A stretch of DNA of 64,000 bases from Clostridium folliculivorans (GTDB lineage: Bacteria; Bacillota; Clostridia; Clostridiales; Clostridiaceae): assembly GCF_024341905.1 (NCBI RefSeq), contig NZ_BQXY01000001.1, positions 963,013 through 1,027,012 of the forward strand. The letters run 5' to 3'. Shown here in pieces: positions 23,797 through 33,140 of the stretch. Numbering within the stretch: the stretch's first letter is position 1; each line of letters starts with the position of its first letter. The position numbers were made by a program, and so were the translations under genes. Under the pieces are notes generated by a model, which saw only the letters and a list, made by a program, of their open reading frames with translations, had not been told where the DNA came from and searched no databases.

Positions 23797-25480
23797 ATTA
23801 ATAGATAATAGTATAACTATATATGAGGCATTGCAATATATTAAAAACGGCAAGTTTGTTATGCCTGCATTTCAAAGACAGTATGTTTGGGGCATGGAGC
23901 AAATAGAAAAGTTGTGGGACTCCATCCTGCTTGACTACCCAATTGCTACATTCCTGTTTTGGCATGTGGATGATGACAATGTGACTTGGGATACATATTT
24001 CTGCAATTTCCTATCTGAGGTAACCTTCGATAGCAGAAAACAGGCAGATAGCGTAAGCTATGAGTTGACCAACATTGATGTAAAGATTACTGATACTGCG
24101 GTATTGGACGGGCAGCAGAGATTGACTTCGCTATTTCTATCCATGCTAGGTGGGGCTTATATTCGCCAAAAACATGCAAGGAAGCAAAATGGCGGTAGAT
24201 TGGTCACAAAATTGCTTATTGAATTAAATAAGAATAAGCTGACTGTTGATGAGGAAGAGTACAATAGCAAGAAATATGATATCAAATTCAGTGAAAAGAT
24301 TGGAAAACTGAGTCCTACACAGTTTGAAATTAAAAACATCATAGATATGAAATTTCAGGATGAAGCAACAAGACCACAAGCTATTGAGGCTGCAATAGTT
24401 AATGTTCCAGCAGATAGCAAAGAGTATGCCAGGGAAATTCTGAATAAGCTGTACAATAAAATATTTGTGGAAAAGCTTATTAGATTTACGGAAATACAGG
24501 ATATGAAGCAAGATGATGCTCTGGAAATGTTTGTGAGATTTAATAGTGGAGGTAAAGCACTCCGTAAGTCTGAAATAACGATGTCTATTCTTGAGGCTTA
24601 CTGGCCAAGTGCTAAGACTGAGTTTGGAAAACTGCTTTCTGATTCCTATGCTGGATTTGGCTCAGATTTTATTATACGTTCTGCTCTTATGCTTTATGGT
24701 GACGTTGTAAAATCTAATATTAGTAAACAGATAGCAGAGGAACTTAAGAACAACTGGAGTGAATTCAAAAAAGCATTTAAAAATCTGGAAGTTGTGCTGA
24801 AAGGAATGAAGATTGAAGTAAGCCGTTTTTCAAGTAGTTGGAATGTTCTATTGCCGATAACCTATTTTATTTATTATAACCCAGAATACGAAAACAACTT
24901 GGGAGCAATCCGTTCATATCTTATTAGAGCAGTTCTGTTTACATATTTTCAATCTGGCACAACTGGAAAGTTACAGCAGATGAAGAGCAACATTAACAGT
25001 AATGATCAGGAAATCACTGTAGATATGCTTGAGCAGATGAATGAACTAAGAGTAACGGATGGTAAAATAGAAGATATTCTAAATGTGGAAAAAGGTAGCA
25101 GAGTTGCAGGAGAGGCATTGTATTATCTAAGTCTTGACTGGATAAATAAGAATTTCAAGTATGAGCAGGACCACCTCCATCCATTTGATAGATTTGATGG
25201 CAGTAAACCAATATCTGTTTCTATGGAAGATTGGAGAATGTGGAGAAGCAATCGTAACAGGCTACCAAATTTACAACTACTTGAAGGTAGATGTAACGGT
25301 AGTAAAAATAATATGCGACTTGTGGATTACTATAATGATATGAATGATGATCAGAAAGCGAAGTTCTACAAAGAAGCAATTATCCCTGATGGTGTTTCTT
25401 TGGAAATAGAGCATTTTGATGAATTTTATGAAAAGAGAAAAGTTGTTTTGACAGAGAAAATTCGAAAACTGTTGGGCTAA
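23789..25480 (+). CDS. DUF262 protein with C-terminal HNH-like domain (GmrSD-type)
   Basis: The ATG at 23789 follows GAGGAGTGCGAGA and overlaps the ATPase gene. The DUF262 domain is clear: a first motif VMPAFQRQYVWGMEQIEKLW and the central TAVLDGQQRLTSLFL, which in this family binds and hydrolyses nucleotide. The C-terminus shows a DUF1524/HNH-like pattern: YEQDHLHPFDRF (D-H-x-H), then NRLPNLQLLEGRCNGSKN. GmrSD/BrxU-like proteins of this type restrict modified phage DNA. In this operon it is either a second nuclease with its own trigger or the third component of the nuclease-SMC system. Confidence 0.82.
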   Translation: MSKLIDNSITIYEALQYIKNGKFVMPAFQRQYVWGMEQIEKLWDSILLDYPIATFLFWHVDDDNVTWDTYFCNFLSEVTFDSRKQADSVSYELTNIDVKITDTAVLDGQQRLTSLFLSMLGGAYIRQKHARKQNGGRLVTKLLIELNKNKLTVDEEEYNSKKYDIKFSEKIGKLSPTQFEIKNIIDMKFQDEATRPQAIEAAIVNVPADSKEYAREILNKLYNKIFVEKLIRFTEIQDMKQDDALEMFVRFNSGGKALRKSEITMSILEAYWPSAKTEFGKLLSDSYAGFGSDFIIRSALMLYGDVVKSNISKQIAEELKNNWSEFKKAFKNLEVVLKGMKIEVSRFSSSWNVLLPITYFIYYNPEYENNLGAIRSYLIRAVLFTYFQSGTTGKLQQMKSNINSNDQEITVDMLEQMNELRVTDGKIEDILNVEKGSRVAGEALYYLSLDWINKNFKYEQDHLHPFDRFDGSKPISVSMEDWRMWRSNRNRLPNLQLLEGRCNGSKNNMRLVDYYNDMNDDQKAKFYKEAIIPDGVSLEIEHFDEFYEKRKVVLTEKIRKLLG

Positions 25481-25675
25481 TGATGACTTGTAAGTCAGAA
25501 TTTGAGGATATTCATGCTATAACGGTAATGGAAAAAGTATAAGCATAACTACTTTAAAAGATAGATTCTCATAAGAGCGAAAAGGTAGATGTTTATATTA
25601 TTGATGGTTACAAATTCTTGTTCTACGCAATAGTTTTATTAATCCAAAATATAAAATGATTGGAGGTAACTCTGG
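25481..25675. other. Spacer with a possible coding remnant
   Basis: A short plus-strand frame (KVDVYIIDGYKFLFYAIVLL) without a start precedes the next gene. It may be the tail of a lost gene, but I cannot identify it. A ribosome binding site (TTGGAGGTAAC) for 25676 lies at the end. Confidence 0.3.
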
Positions 25676-28360
25676 ATGAAAGTTACTTTGGAAGAACTGA
25701 GAGAAGATGGCCTTTTGTTAAAACAGGTACCTAAAAAGGAACAAACAGTAAAAATGTGTAAAGAGGCTATCAGTCAAAACCCAAAAGCACTGCAATATGC
25801 ATCTGAAAAATACATTGATACTAAAACTTGTTTGGATGCGGTTAAGAAGGATGGAAATGTATTTCGACATGTTCCAAATAAGTTTGTTACCAAAAAAATG
25901 TGTTTATTGGCAGTTCAGACTGATGCGGGTTTACTTAGTAACGTCCCAGTTAATTGGAGAACGAGAGAAATATGTACACTTGCAGTAATGAAGAAAGCAT
26001 GGACTTTGGAGTATACTCCAGAAGAGATAAGATATGAGATATTGAATGAAGAAACTCATGAGGAACTTCTTGAGAGTATAGTTGAATCTAACATAAGTTG
26101 GCTAAAATATATGCCGATTTGCCAAAAAAGTATAGATATTTGCTTGGCGTGCATTAAGGAAGACTTTTCTACTACTCAGTATTTGCCTATAGGAATAAAA
26201 CAGTGTAGTGAGATTCTAGATTATCAGAAATCCCAAGGAAAAATTAGTATAATTAGTAAACTGTACAGTTCTGAAAAAGGTTTGTTTATTGTAAAAGTAA
26301 AGGTGGTTTATGATAGAAGATCATCTATTGGGGATGATAGAGCACTAATTGATGATACGTATACTATTATGTTGGAGTTCCAGAACTTTGATGAATTTTA
26401 CAGTTTTGTGGATGGTAATCTATATGATGCTGAGTTATGGGGATATAAATTTGAAGGTATAGACCTAAAGAAATACAATATTAAGGGAGCAGTGATTCAT
26501 CAAGACGTTTTGGTAGAGCAAGGGCTATTTGACGGTACATATTTCGAAGGATTGAAGAAACGTATGGAGTGCTTGGATTTAACTGAGGTAGAGAAAAATG
26601 AAATCTGTATTATGGCAGGATTCAATTATCCTAAACCAATTGATGATGATGGACATGAAATATTAGATAATAATCATATTCCATTTTTCTATGTAAGTGA
26701 TATTCATCTGTGTCATAGGGTTTTGCAAATGTTTGAGCTAAGAGCGACAAAGGAAGAAGTCAAATCATATGTTAAATTCTTGGCACGAGAAATGATAGCA
26801 TCTGTTGGAACTGTTCCTCATGATAGTTATCTTTTAATTGCTGGGGATACTGCTTCAGAATTTGAGCTTGTAAAAATATTTTATGAGGAACTTATATGTT
26901 TTTGGGATCCTCAAAAAATTGTAGTAATACACGGTAATCATGAACTTTGGGACCCGTGGGATGAGATGGAAAATAACATCGACATTTATCGTAAATACTT
27001 TAAAGAATTAGGAATTATATTCCTGCAAAACGACTTCCTTTTGGTTGAGAGCCGACAGCAGCAATTAATACTTAGCGAAGATGAAATACTTGAACTTAGC
27101 GAAGAGAAATTAAGGGAACTGGCACAGAAGTGCTCCATAGCAGTACTTGGAGGCATTGGATTTAGTGCCTTAAATGATAAATATAATGCTGTAAATATGC
27201 GTTATGGAAAATCTTTTGAGGAATCAAAATCTGCAGAAATGGCACTGAAAAGAGATATCTTTGAAACTCGTAGATTTGATAACATATATCGGAAGTTGGT
27301 ACAAACTCTTCCGAATAATAAGGTTATCGTTCTTACACATATGCAAAAATGGGACTGGAATGCAGATTCACATAATCCGAATTGGATTTACGTAAACGGA
27401 CATGACCACCGTAATTACTTTGATAAAAGCAGTGAAAAGGAGGTTTATGCTGATAATCAAATAGGCTATAAAACAGAAACTATAGGGTTGAAATATTTCT
27501 ATATTGATAATCAATATGACATTTTTTTATATTTAGATGATGGTATTCATGAAATAACGAAGAATCAGTATTCAGAGTTTAATAAAGGCAAAATGGTGCA
27601 GATGTCATTTAGAAGAGAAGATGGACAGATTTACATGATAAAGAAGAACGGAAAGTATATATTCTTTATCTACTGTTTGTATTCTAAGCAGTCGAAATGT
27701 AAATATCTTTATCTTTTGACTGGAGGTAAATTGATTAAGTTGCAACGGAATAGTCTGGAGGATTTAAAATATTATTATGATACTCTTGATATCTATATTA
27801 AAAATGTTAACCAGCTATTAGAGCGATACACAGGTGGGCAGAAGAAAATTTCCGAGTTTGTAAAAGGACTTGGAGGATCTGGAAAGATTCATGGATGCAT
27901 AGTAGATGTAGATAAACCGAGAAACTTTGAATTATATTCATATTGCCACTTGTTTGTTAATCCAATAGATGGAAAGATAACGCCTTACTTTGCTCATGAT
28001 GTGACATCCAGAATTGTTTATAAGGACTTTAAGGCATTACTGAAATCACACAAGTCTTGTAAATTGTTGCAAGATAATTTCAAAAGACTTGAAAAGGAAA
28101 AGAACTTAAATATGCCTGCACTACAGTACTCGAGCACGTTGGAGGACTGGGGAGATGAAAGTTCCATGTATGATGAAGGGGGCTACTTATATAAGATTTC
28201 AAGAATAATTAAAAGCTTGCAGTATGTTGCTGAAAAAAGCATTGTTCGCATATGGAAAGAGGAATTTATAAATTATGATTTTATTAATCATATCAAGGAG
28301 GCAAACAGAATTGAGGATATGATTGACGATACACTCATTATAGAAGTTGATGGGGAGTAG
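25676..28360 (+). CDS. DUF4116-repeat and calcineurin-like metallophosphoesterase fusion (894 aa)
   Basis: The start follows TTGGAGGTAAC. Residues 1-180 contain DUF4116-type helical repeats (AISQNPKALQYASEKYID, AVKKDGNVFRHVPNKFVT, AVQTDAGLLSNVPVNW). The central phosphoesterase has the full metal-binding set: FYVSDIHLCHR (DxH), LLIAGDTAS (GD), VVIHGNHELWD (GNHE), VLTHMQKWDW and YVNGHDHRNYF (GHxH). It is divided by a ~60-residue insertion between GNHE and the later motifs. About 280 further residues follow with no family I recognise. It lies 195 bp after the nuclease-SMC-DUF262 operon on the same strand. I infer a nucleotide- or RNA-cleaving effector linked to defence. Confidence 0.75.
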   Translation: MKVTLEELREDGLLLKQVPKKEQTVKMCKEAISQNPKALQYASEKYIDTKTCLDAVKKDGNVFRHVPNKFVTKKMCLLAVQTDAGLLSNVPVNWRTREICTLAVMKKAWTLEYTPEEIRYEILNEETHEELLESIVESNISWLKYMPICQKSIDICLACIKEDFSTTQYLPIGIKQCSEILDYQKSQGKISIISKLYSSEKGLFIVKVKVVYDRRSSIGDDRALIDDTYTIMLEFQNFDEFYSFVDGNLYDAELWGYKFEGIDLKKYNIKGAVIHQDVLVEQGLFDGTYFEGLKKRMECLDLTEVEKNEICIMAGFNYPKPIDDDGHEILDNNHIPFFYVSDIHLCHRVLQMFELRATKEEVKSYVKFLAREMIASVGTVPHDSYLLIAGDTASEFELVKIFYEELICFWDPQKIVVIHGNHELWDPWDEMENNIDIYRKYFKELGIIFLQNDFLLVESRQQQLILSEDEILELSEEKLRELAQKCSIAVLGGIGFSALNDKYNAVNMRYGKSFEESKSAEMALKRDIFETRRFDNIYRKLVQTLPNNKVIVLTHMQKWDWNADSHNPNWIYVNGHDHRNYFDKSSEKEVYADNQIGYKTETIGLKYFYIDNQYDIFLYLDDGIHEITKNQYSEFNKGKMVQMSFRREDGQIYMIKKNGKYIFFIYCLYSKQSKCKYLYLLTGGKLIKLQRNSLEDLKYYYDTLDIYIKNVNQLLERYTGGQKKISEFVKGLGGSGKIHGCIVDVDKPRNFELYSYCHLFVNPIDGKITPYFAHDVTSRIVYKDFKALLKSHKSCKLLQDNFKRLEKEKNLNMPALQYSSTLEDWGDESSMYDEGGYLYKISRIIKSLQYVAEKSIVRIWKEEFINYDFINHIKEANRIEDMIDDTLIIEVDGE

Positions 28361-28482
28361 ATTGTTGATATGTTATCACAAACTGTTTTAGCATAAGCTA
28401 TTGTAACCGCAAGGACAAAGTCATTTTTTAGAGTTAAATATACTATAATTTATATAAAATAATCATTATTTATGGCCTTTTA

Positions 28483-28530
28483 GGCCTACGGAATTATCTT
28501 GCAAAATTAATTTCCGTAGGCTTTGGGTTT
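28483..28530 (+). terminator. Rho-independent terminator after the phosphoesterase gene
   Basis: GCCTACGGAA and TTCCGTAGGC form a perfect stem (with ATT/AAT extension), followed by TTTGGGTTT. It closes the defence-like block. Between 28360 and 28770 no further gene is seen. Confidence 0.8.
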
Positions 28531-28771
28531 GTGTCACTAAGTTCCGATCATTGCCCTAAATTTTTGATGTCTTATTTTTTTAAAAGTGAAAGTTTTAGAT
28601 GTACTTCATTTACTTGGATATGTTTTAATGAGAGTTTCAATAATAGTGAGTTATCTAATAATATTTGAACCAGTTTAAATGGTGTATTGCCATTAAAATA
28701 GATCTTGTTGTACTATCAATGTGATTCATCATTAAGGTTATATCCTCTTGAGTCTGTTTTTTGAATAATAT

Positions 28772-29510
28772 TCATTTAAGTATTACATAACTTATGTATT
28801 CATGATTCTTTTCTAAGTGCGGCTTCTGATAAGAAGCCGTAGGATTGCAGTAGAATATCTTAGTTCTTTGATTTGATTCAGCATCTAATTCTAAATCCTC
28901 AGTTTTTTTAAATTTTGAGCTGTTATCTATTAAAATAACATGAAAGCATCTCTTAAATACTTCATCCCCTAATAGTACATATAGCTTAGCTATAACTTCA
29001 GTTATAACTACCTGATTGCATCTTTCAATAATGAAAACTGACATTAATGAGGAATTTCTAAAAATAAGCGTTAGAAGAACTTTGCCACTTCGTGCACCGC
29101 GGACGGTATCCATAGCTACTATAGGAATATTAGTATTATCTTCAATAAATTCAACAAATTCTTTAGAAAGTTTTAATATTTCTCTATACTTTGAATCTGC
29201 AACTTTAGCTTTATAGTAGATTTTTCAGCAGCACACGGAGTTACTGTACTAAAACTATTACAAACATATTAGTAACGGTTAAGCTTGGAATATTCATTTC
29301 AGGTCCGATAAGAATTAATAAATATACATTCCTTATATTACCTACCACAGCTAGTATCACACAACTTTGTCTTAGTACAACTTGTTCAATGTTGGCATGG
29401 TTGCACATAGTTTTCTGTTCTCTTACTTACTCTAAGAAATCTATTTCTTCTAATTCGCTTAGAGATAGTAGTTGCATTTTACTTAATTTTTTCAGCAATT
29501 TTTTTAAATA
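28772..29510 (-). pseudogene. Decayed IS30-family transposase
   Basis: An intact 3' frame (28772-29222) encodes VAMDTVRGARSGKVLLTLIF, ILIDNSSKFKKTEDLELD and KIFYCNPTASYQKP, the DDE core of IS30 with Ser in place of Gly in the DNGSEF-like motif. Upstream minus-strand pieces (IAEKIKCNATTISKRIRRNR and a Cys-containing stretch) match the N-terminal HTH region but are out of frame with stops. It is dead, and it lies between the two metallophosphoesterase genes. Confidence 0.8.
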
Positions 29511-29744
29511 TATAATTTGAATCTAACCCATATTTAATTATAAGGAGATATTTAATTAAAAGGTGTTTTCCTTTGCATAACTCTTTGCTTAATATAACTA
29601 ATTATTGAATTTATAGTTTAATATGTAAAATATATTGTGTAGTAACTATAATTTTATTATATTAGAAGAATATAGAAAATATATAAGTAATAGTATAAAA
29701 TACAATATATAATAGAAACAATATATACACGAAGGAGAATGAAA
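29511..29744. other. AT-rich intergenic region upstream of the NLR-like gene
   Basis: No gene is seen. The last 120 bp are almost pure A/T and presumably hold the promoter. GAAGGAGAATG serves the next start. Confidence 0.4.
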
Positions 29745-32700
29745 ATGAGAAAATTTACTTTATTACATTTATCAGATTTACACATTGATAATGCTGATGA
29801 TCCTAATTTTGCGATTGCTAGAGAGTATTTAAAGAACGATTTAATAAAAATAATTAAAGAAAAAAGAAAGCAGATAGATGCAGTTGTGATTAGTGGAGAC
29901 ATAATAAATAAAGGGAAGTTACAATCATATGATTTAGCTAAAAATATGATTAGAGAAATAATTGATATAGCAGAGTTATCAGCTGATAAGGTACTAATTG
30001 TCCCAGGAAATCATGATATTGCTAGAGATAATATGGTGAAGGTATTATATGAAAATCTAAGCGAAGAAGATTTAAATGATATAAATTTTATTAATGATAA
30101 GTGGCAATACTTTAAGTTAAGATTTAAACCTTATTTACAATTCGTTAACGAAGTACTTAATAGAGAATTTATACAAGAAGACAATCCTTTTGAAATAAGA
30201 GACATTAAGCTTAATGATGTAAAAGTCAGATTTATATTATTAAATACTTCATGGTTATCATTTGGAAGTGATGATTTTGGGAAGCTTTTAATAGGAAGAT
30301 GGCAGTTAGAGAATTTAACTGAAAAAATTAGAAAACTAGACAAATCGGATTTTTGTATTGCAGTGACACACCATCCGTTAGAATGGCTAACACCAGATCA
30401 AAAAGAGCTTGTAGATAATTATCTTAGAGATGAAATGAAGCTTGGAGTTAATGCTATTCTTCATGGACATATACATAATGGTAAAATAAAAATGGAGTCA
30501 AACCCAAATGGAACCCTGGTATCATTAGTGTCTGGAATAGGATATCCAGAAAAAGATGGCAGAGAAAGTGGACAACCTAAGCTTAGTAAATGTAGATATT
30601 CTCTATATACATTTGATTTGGATAATAATAAAGTAGACTGTTGTTGTAGAATATCAAATAAAGATGGTAGGTTTATGCCAGATAATGATTTATATTTTAG
30701 TGAAGCTGAAGATGGTAATTATACATTATTATTTAATAATAAACTTGGAAATACAAATAAAGAAATGTTAAAAGATAATGATAGCTTTAATGAATTTGAA
30801 CTAGATACTGTTCCAGTAACAGCAGGTTGGACTGGTAGAGAAGTGGAATTAGACAAACTTTCTAATAATAGATGTTCAGTTGCAATTATTTCTGGAGTTG
30901 GTGGACAAGGCAAATCTGCATTAGCAGCTAGGTATTTGCGCGAATTTGCAAGAGGTCAAAATAAAAAGTATAAATTTGGGATATGGGTCGACTGTAGAGA
31001 ATTACCTGAAACTATACATTTAAAATTAGTTCAACTACTTGAGGTTATTTCTGATGGAGAAGAGACGGCAATAAAATATAAAGATGAAAAAATAGAGGAC
31101 ACGATAAAAAGATTTTATAACCACTTAAAAGCAAATAATATATTAGTTGTATTTGATAACATAGATGCGTATGTAGATATAAAAAACCAAGAGATAGTGG
31201 GCGATTTATCAAAAGTTTTCAATAAATCGTTGGATAATGAACATGACAGTTTTATAATAATGACTTGCAGAATACCAATATCTGATAATAGAGCAAATTA
31301 CTTGCCTATAAATTTAAATGGACTTTTAGAGGATGATGGAATTAAGTTTTTTAAAAGTCGTGATATAAGGATTACTTCAGATGAAGATATATATTATTGT
31401 AAAAAAATAATAAGAAAGACCAAGGGGCACCCGTGGTGGTTAGGATTAATTGCAGGTCAAATTAAGGTAGGAAAAACATCATTAAAGAAATGTGCGGATG
31501 AATTTAGTGAGTACTTAATAGGAGAAAATCCAAAAGTAAATGGATATTTCAATGGAATTTGGGAAGGAATGAATAGTAAAGTTGATCAAATATGCAAGGA
31601 AATGGTAAGGTGTTTGGTTGAGGCCCCTAGGCCGCTTGATGAAAATGATATTATTTTAACAATCAGTGATAAAATTAATTTTAAAGATATTAAGAAGTCT
31701 CTAGATAGATTGAAAAGTTTAGGATTGCTAGAATATCATGAGGATGCTAACTCTGACAATATGTTTTATCAAGTTCATCCATTAGTAAGAGAATTTATTC
31801 ATCAAAAATATACTGTTAGTGATCAAAGGCCGTTTGTTTATAAGTTGTTATGCTTATTTTTAAATGCAAAAGTTGTGAATGTTTTATTTAATAATTTTGA
31901 AAGCTTTGAGAATGAAAATGTGGAGATTAAATATAGTAAGGGACTTTTAGATTCATTGGAGACATGTTTGAATTCAAGAAATTATGTTGAAGCTTTGGGT
32001 TTGATTTGTAACTCTTATCACCTGTTGGTAAATGGTGGGTTTCATGTTGAGTTTGTATCAATAGGCTGTAGAATATTGAAAGAGATAGATTGGGAGAAAG
32101 AAGAAGTTACTACTAATTTTAGAAGAGCTACGTTTCTTTCAAATTTGTTAGATGTTCTTTCAGTTATAGGGAATAAAAATGAACTAAATATATTTTTACA
32201 AAGATATAAGAATTTAGCTAAAAGTAGCACTATTCCGTATTCACTATACTTATCGACTTCGATGTTTATATATTGGAGGCTAGAAAATTATGATGAGGCT
32301 ATTCACTATATGAATGAATATGATGAATTAAGTGAGTCATATAGCGGTTTATGGACATTTAATGATCTATCGTGTACAAAAGGATTGATCTTAAGAGATT
32401 CAGGAAAATATGAAGAGGCACTTGAAATATTTAATACTTTAAAGAAAGATTCTTCTAATTGTGGCAATATAGGAAGATGCTATCAAAGAAAAAATGAATA
32501 TGATGAAGCGCTTAAATACTTTAATGAATCTTTAAAACTTTTATATAAAGAGGAAAATCTAAACTCACTAACCAATAGGGGATATGCACTTTTTTGGATA
32601 GCTGAAATTATGTTTGAGAATGGGAAATATATTGAAAGTTACTTATTATTATATAAATCAAAACAGATTTGGAGAAAATATGCTCCTGCATTATTGTCAA

Positions 32701-32798
32701 AACTAGATGATTTAGATGAAAAACTGTTACAATATAGAAATTTGGAAAAGGTAGATGAAAAATCTGAACAGTTTTTAAAGTCATTATTAAGAGAATAA
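29745..32798 (+). CDS. NLR-like protein: metallophosphoesterase - STAND NTPase - TPR (1017 aa)
   Basis: The ATG at 29745 lies 8 bp after GGAG, while that at 29739 abuts it. Residues 1-~300 are a calcineurin-like phosphoesterase with all motifs: LLHLSDLHID, VVISGDIINKG, VLIVPGNHDIA, CIAVTHHPLEW and ILHGHIHNG. Residues ~370-650 are a STAND/NB-ARC NTPase with P-loop VAIISGVGGQGKSALAARYL, a Walker B-like strand ILVVFDNIDAY, a sensor region FIIMTCRIPISDN and the KTKGHPWWLGL motif (GxP). The last ~300 residues are helical repeats with TPR signatures (YDEALKYFNESLKL, KYEEALEIFNTLKK). Effector-STAND-sensor order is that of antiviral Avs/bacterial NLR proteins. The phosphoesterase would be the effector released upon ligand binding. 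Confidence 0.82.
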   Translation: MRKFTLLHLSDLHIDNADDPNFAIAREYLKNDLIKIIKEKRKQIDAVVISGDIINKGKLQSYDLAKNMIREIIDIAELSADKVLIVPGNHDIARDNMVKVLYENLSEEDLNDINFINDKWQYFKLRFKPYLQFVNEVLNREFIQEDNPFEIRDIKLNDVKVRFILLNTSWLSFGSDDFGKLLIGRWQLENLTEKIRKLDKSDFCIAVTHHPLEWLTPDQKELVDNYLRDEMKLGVNAILHGHIHNGKIKMESNPNGTLVSLVSGIGYPEKDGRESGQPKLSKCRYSLYTFDLDNNKVDCCCRISNKDGRFMPDNDLYFSEAEDGNYTLLFNNKLGNTNKEMLKDNDSFNEFELDTVPVTAGWTGREVELDKLSNNRCSVAIISGVGGQGKSALAARYLREFARGQNKKYKFGIWVDCRELPETIHLKLVQLLEVISDGEETAIKYKDEKIEDTIKRFYNHLKANNILVVFDNIDAYVDIKNQEIVGDLSKVFNKSLDNEHDSFIIMTCRIPISDNRANYLPINLNGLLEDDGIKFFKSRDIRITSDEDIYYCKKIIRKTKGHPWWLGLIAGQIKVGKTSLKKCADEFSEYLIGENPKVNGYFNGIWEGMNSKVDQICKEMVRCLVEAPRPLDENDIILTISDKINFKDIKKSLDRLKSLGLLEYHEDANSDNMFYQVHPLVREFIHQKYTVSDQRPFVYKLLCLFLNAKVVNVLFNNFESFENENVEIKYSKGLLDSLETCLNSRNYVEALGLICNSYHLLVNGGFHVEFVSIGCRILKEIDWEKEEVTTNFRRATFLSNLLDVLSVIGNKNELNIFLQRYKNLAKSSTIPYSLYLSTSMFIYWRLENYDEAIHYMNEYDELSESYSGLWTFNDLSCTKGLILRDSGKYEEALEIFNTLKKDSSNCGNIGRCYQRKNEYDEALKYFNESLKLLYKEENLNSLTNRGYALFWIAEIMFENGKYIESYLLLYKSKQIWRKYAPALLSKLDDLDEKLLQYRNLEKVDEKSEQFLKSLLRE

Positions 32799-32978
32799 AA
32801 ATAAAGTTATAAAGTAGCTTAGGTACTTTATGACGAGTTTGTGTTATACATTTTATGGTAGTTAATGATTAAATTCAAGGTTTATAATGGAATTATGTCT
32901 ATGTTTTGGACACATTAAGTAGAACTGAGTAAAATGTTGTTCAGTTAAGAAGTGATATATACAATATGAGTAAGTAAG

Positions 32979-33015
32979 ATAAAAGATGTTTCTATTAAAG
33001 GAACATCTTTTCTAT
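32979..33015 (+). terminator. Rho-independent terminator after the NLR-like gene
   Basis: AAAAGATGTT and AACATCTTTT pair across a short loop followed by CTATTT. It separates the NLR-like gene from the CoiA-like gene. Confidence 0.75.
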
Positions 33016-33140
33016 TTAATAATATTAAAAATAGATGTTAGCATTTTTAATCTATATTATGTTAAAATTATACATAAAAGGACATTTCTAAGATGGGTAT
33101 TATATGAAATATGATATAGATAATGTGGGGGATTTATTTT

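Noticed and set aside
21338..25480. Straight assignment to Lamassu
   Set aside because: The nuclease and SMC parts fit, but the ATPase is short with an altered Walker B and the third gene is DUF262-type. Without profile searches the name would be over-precise.
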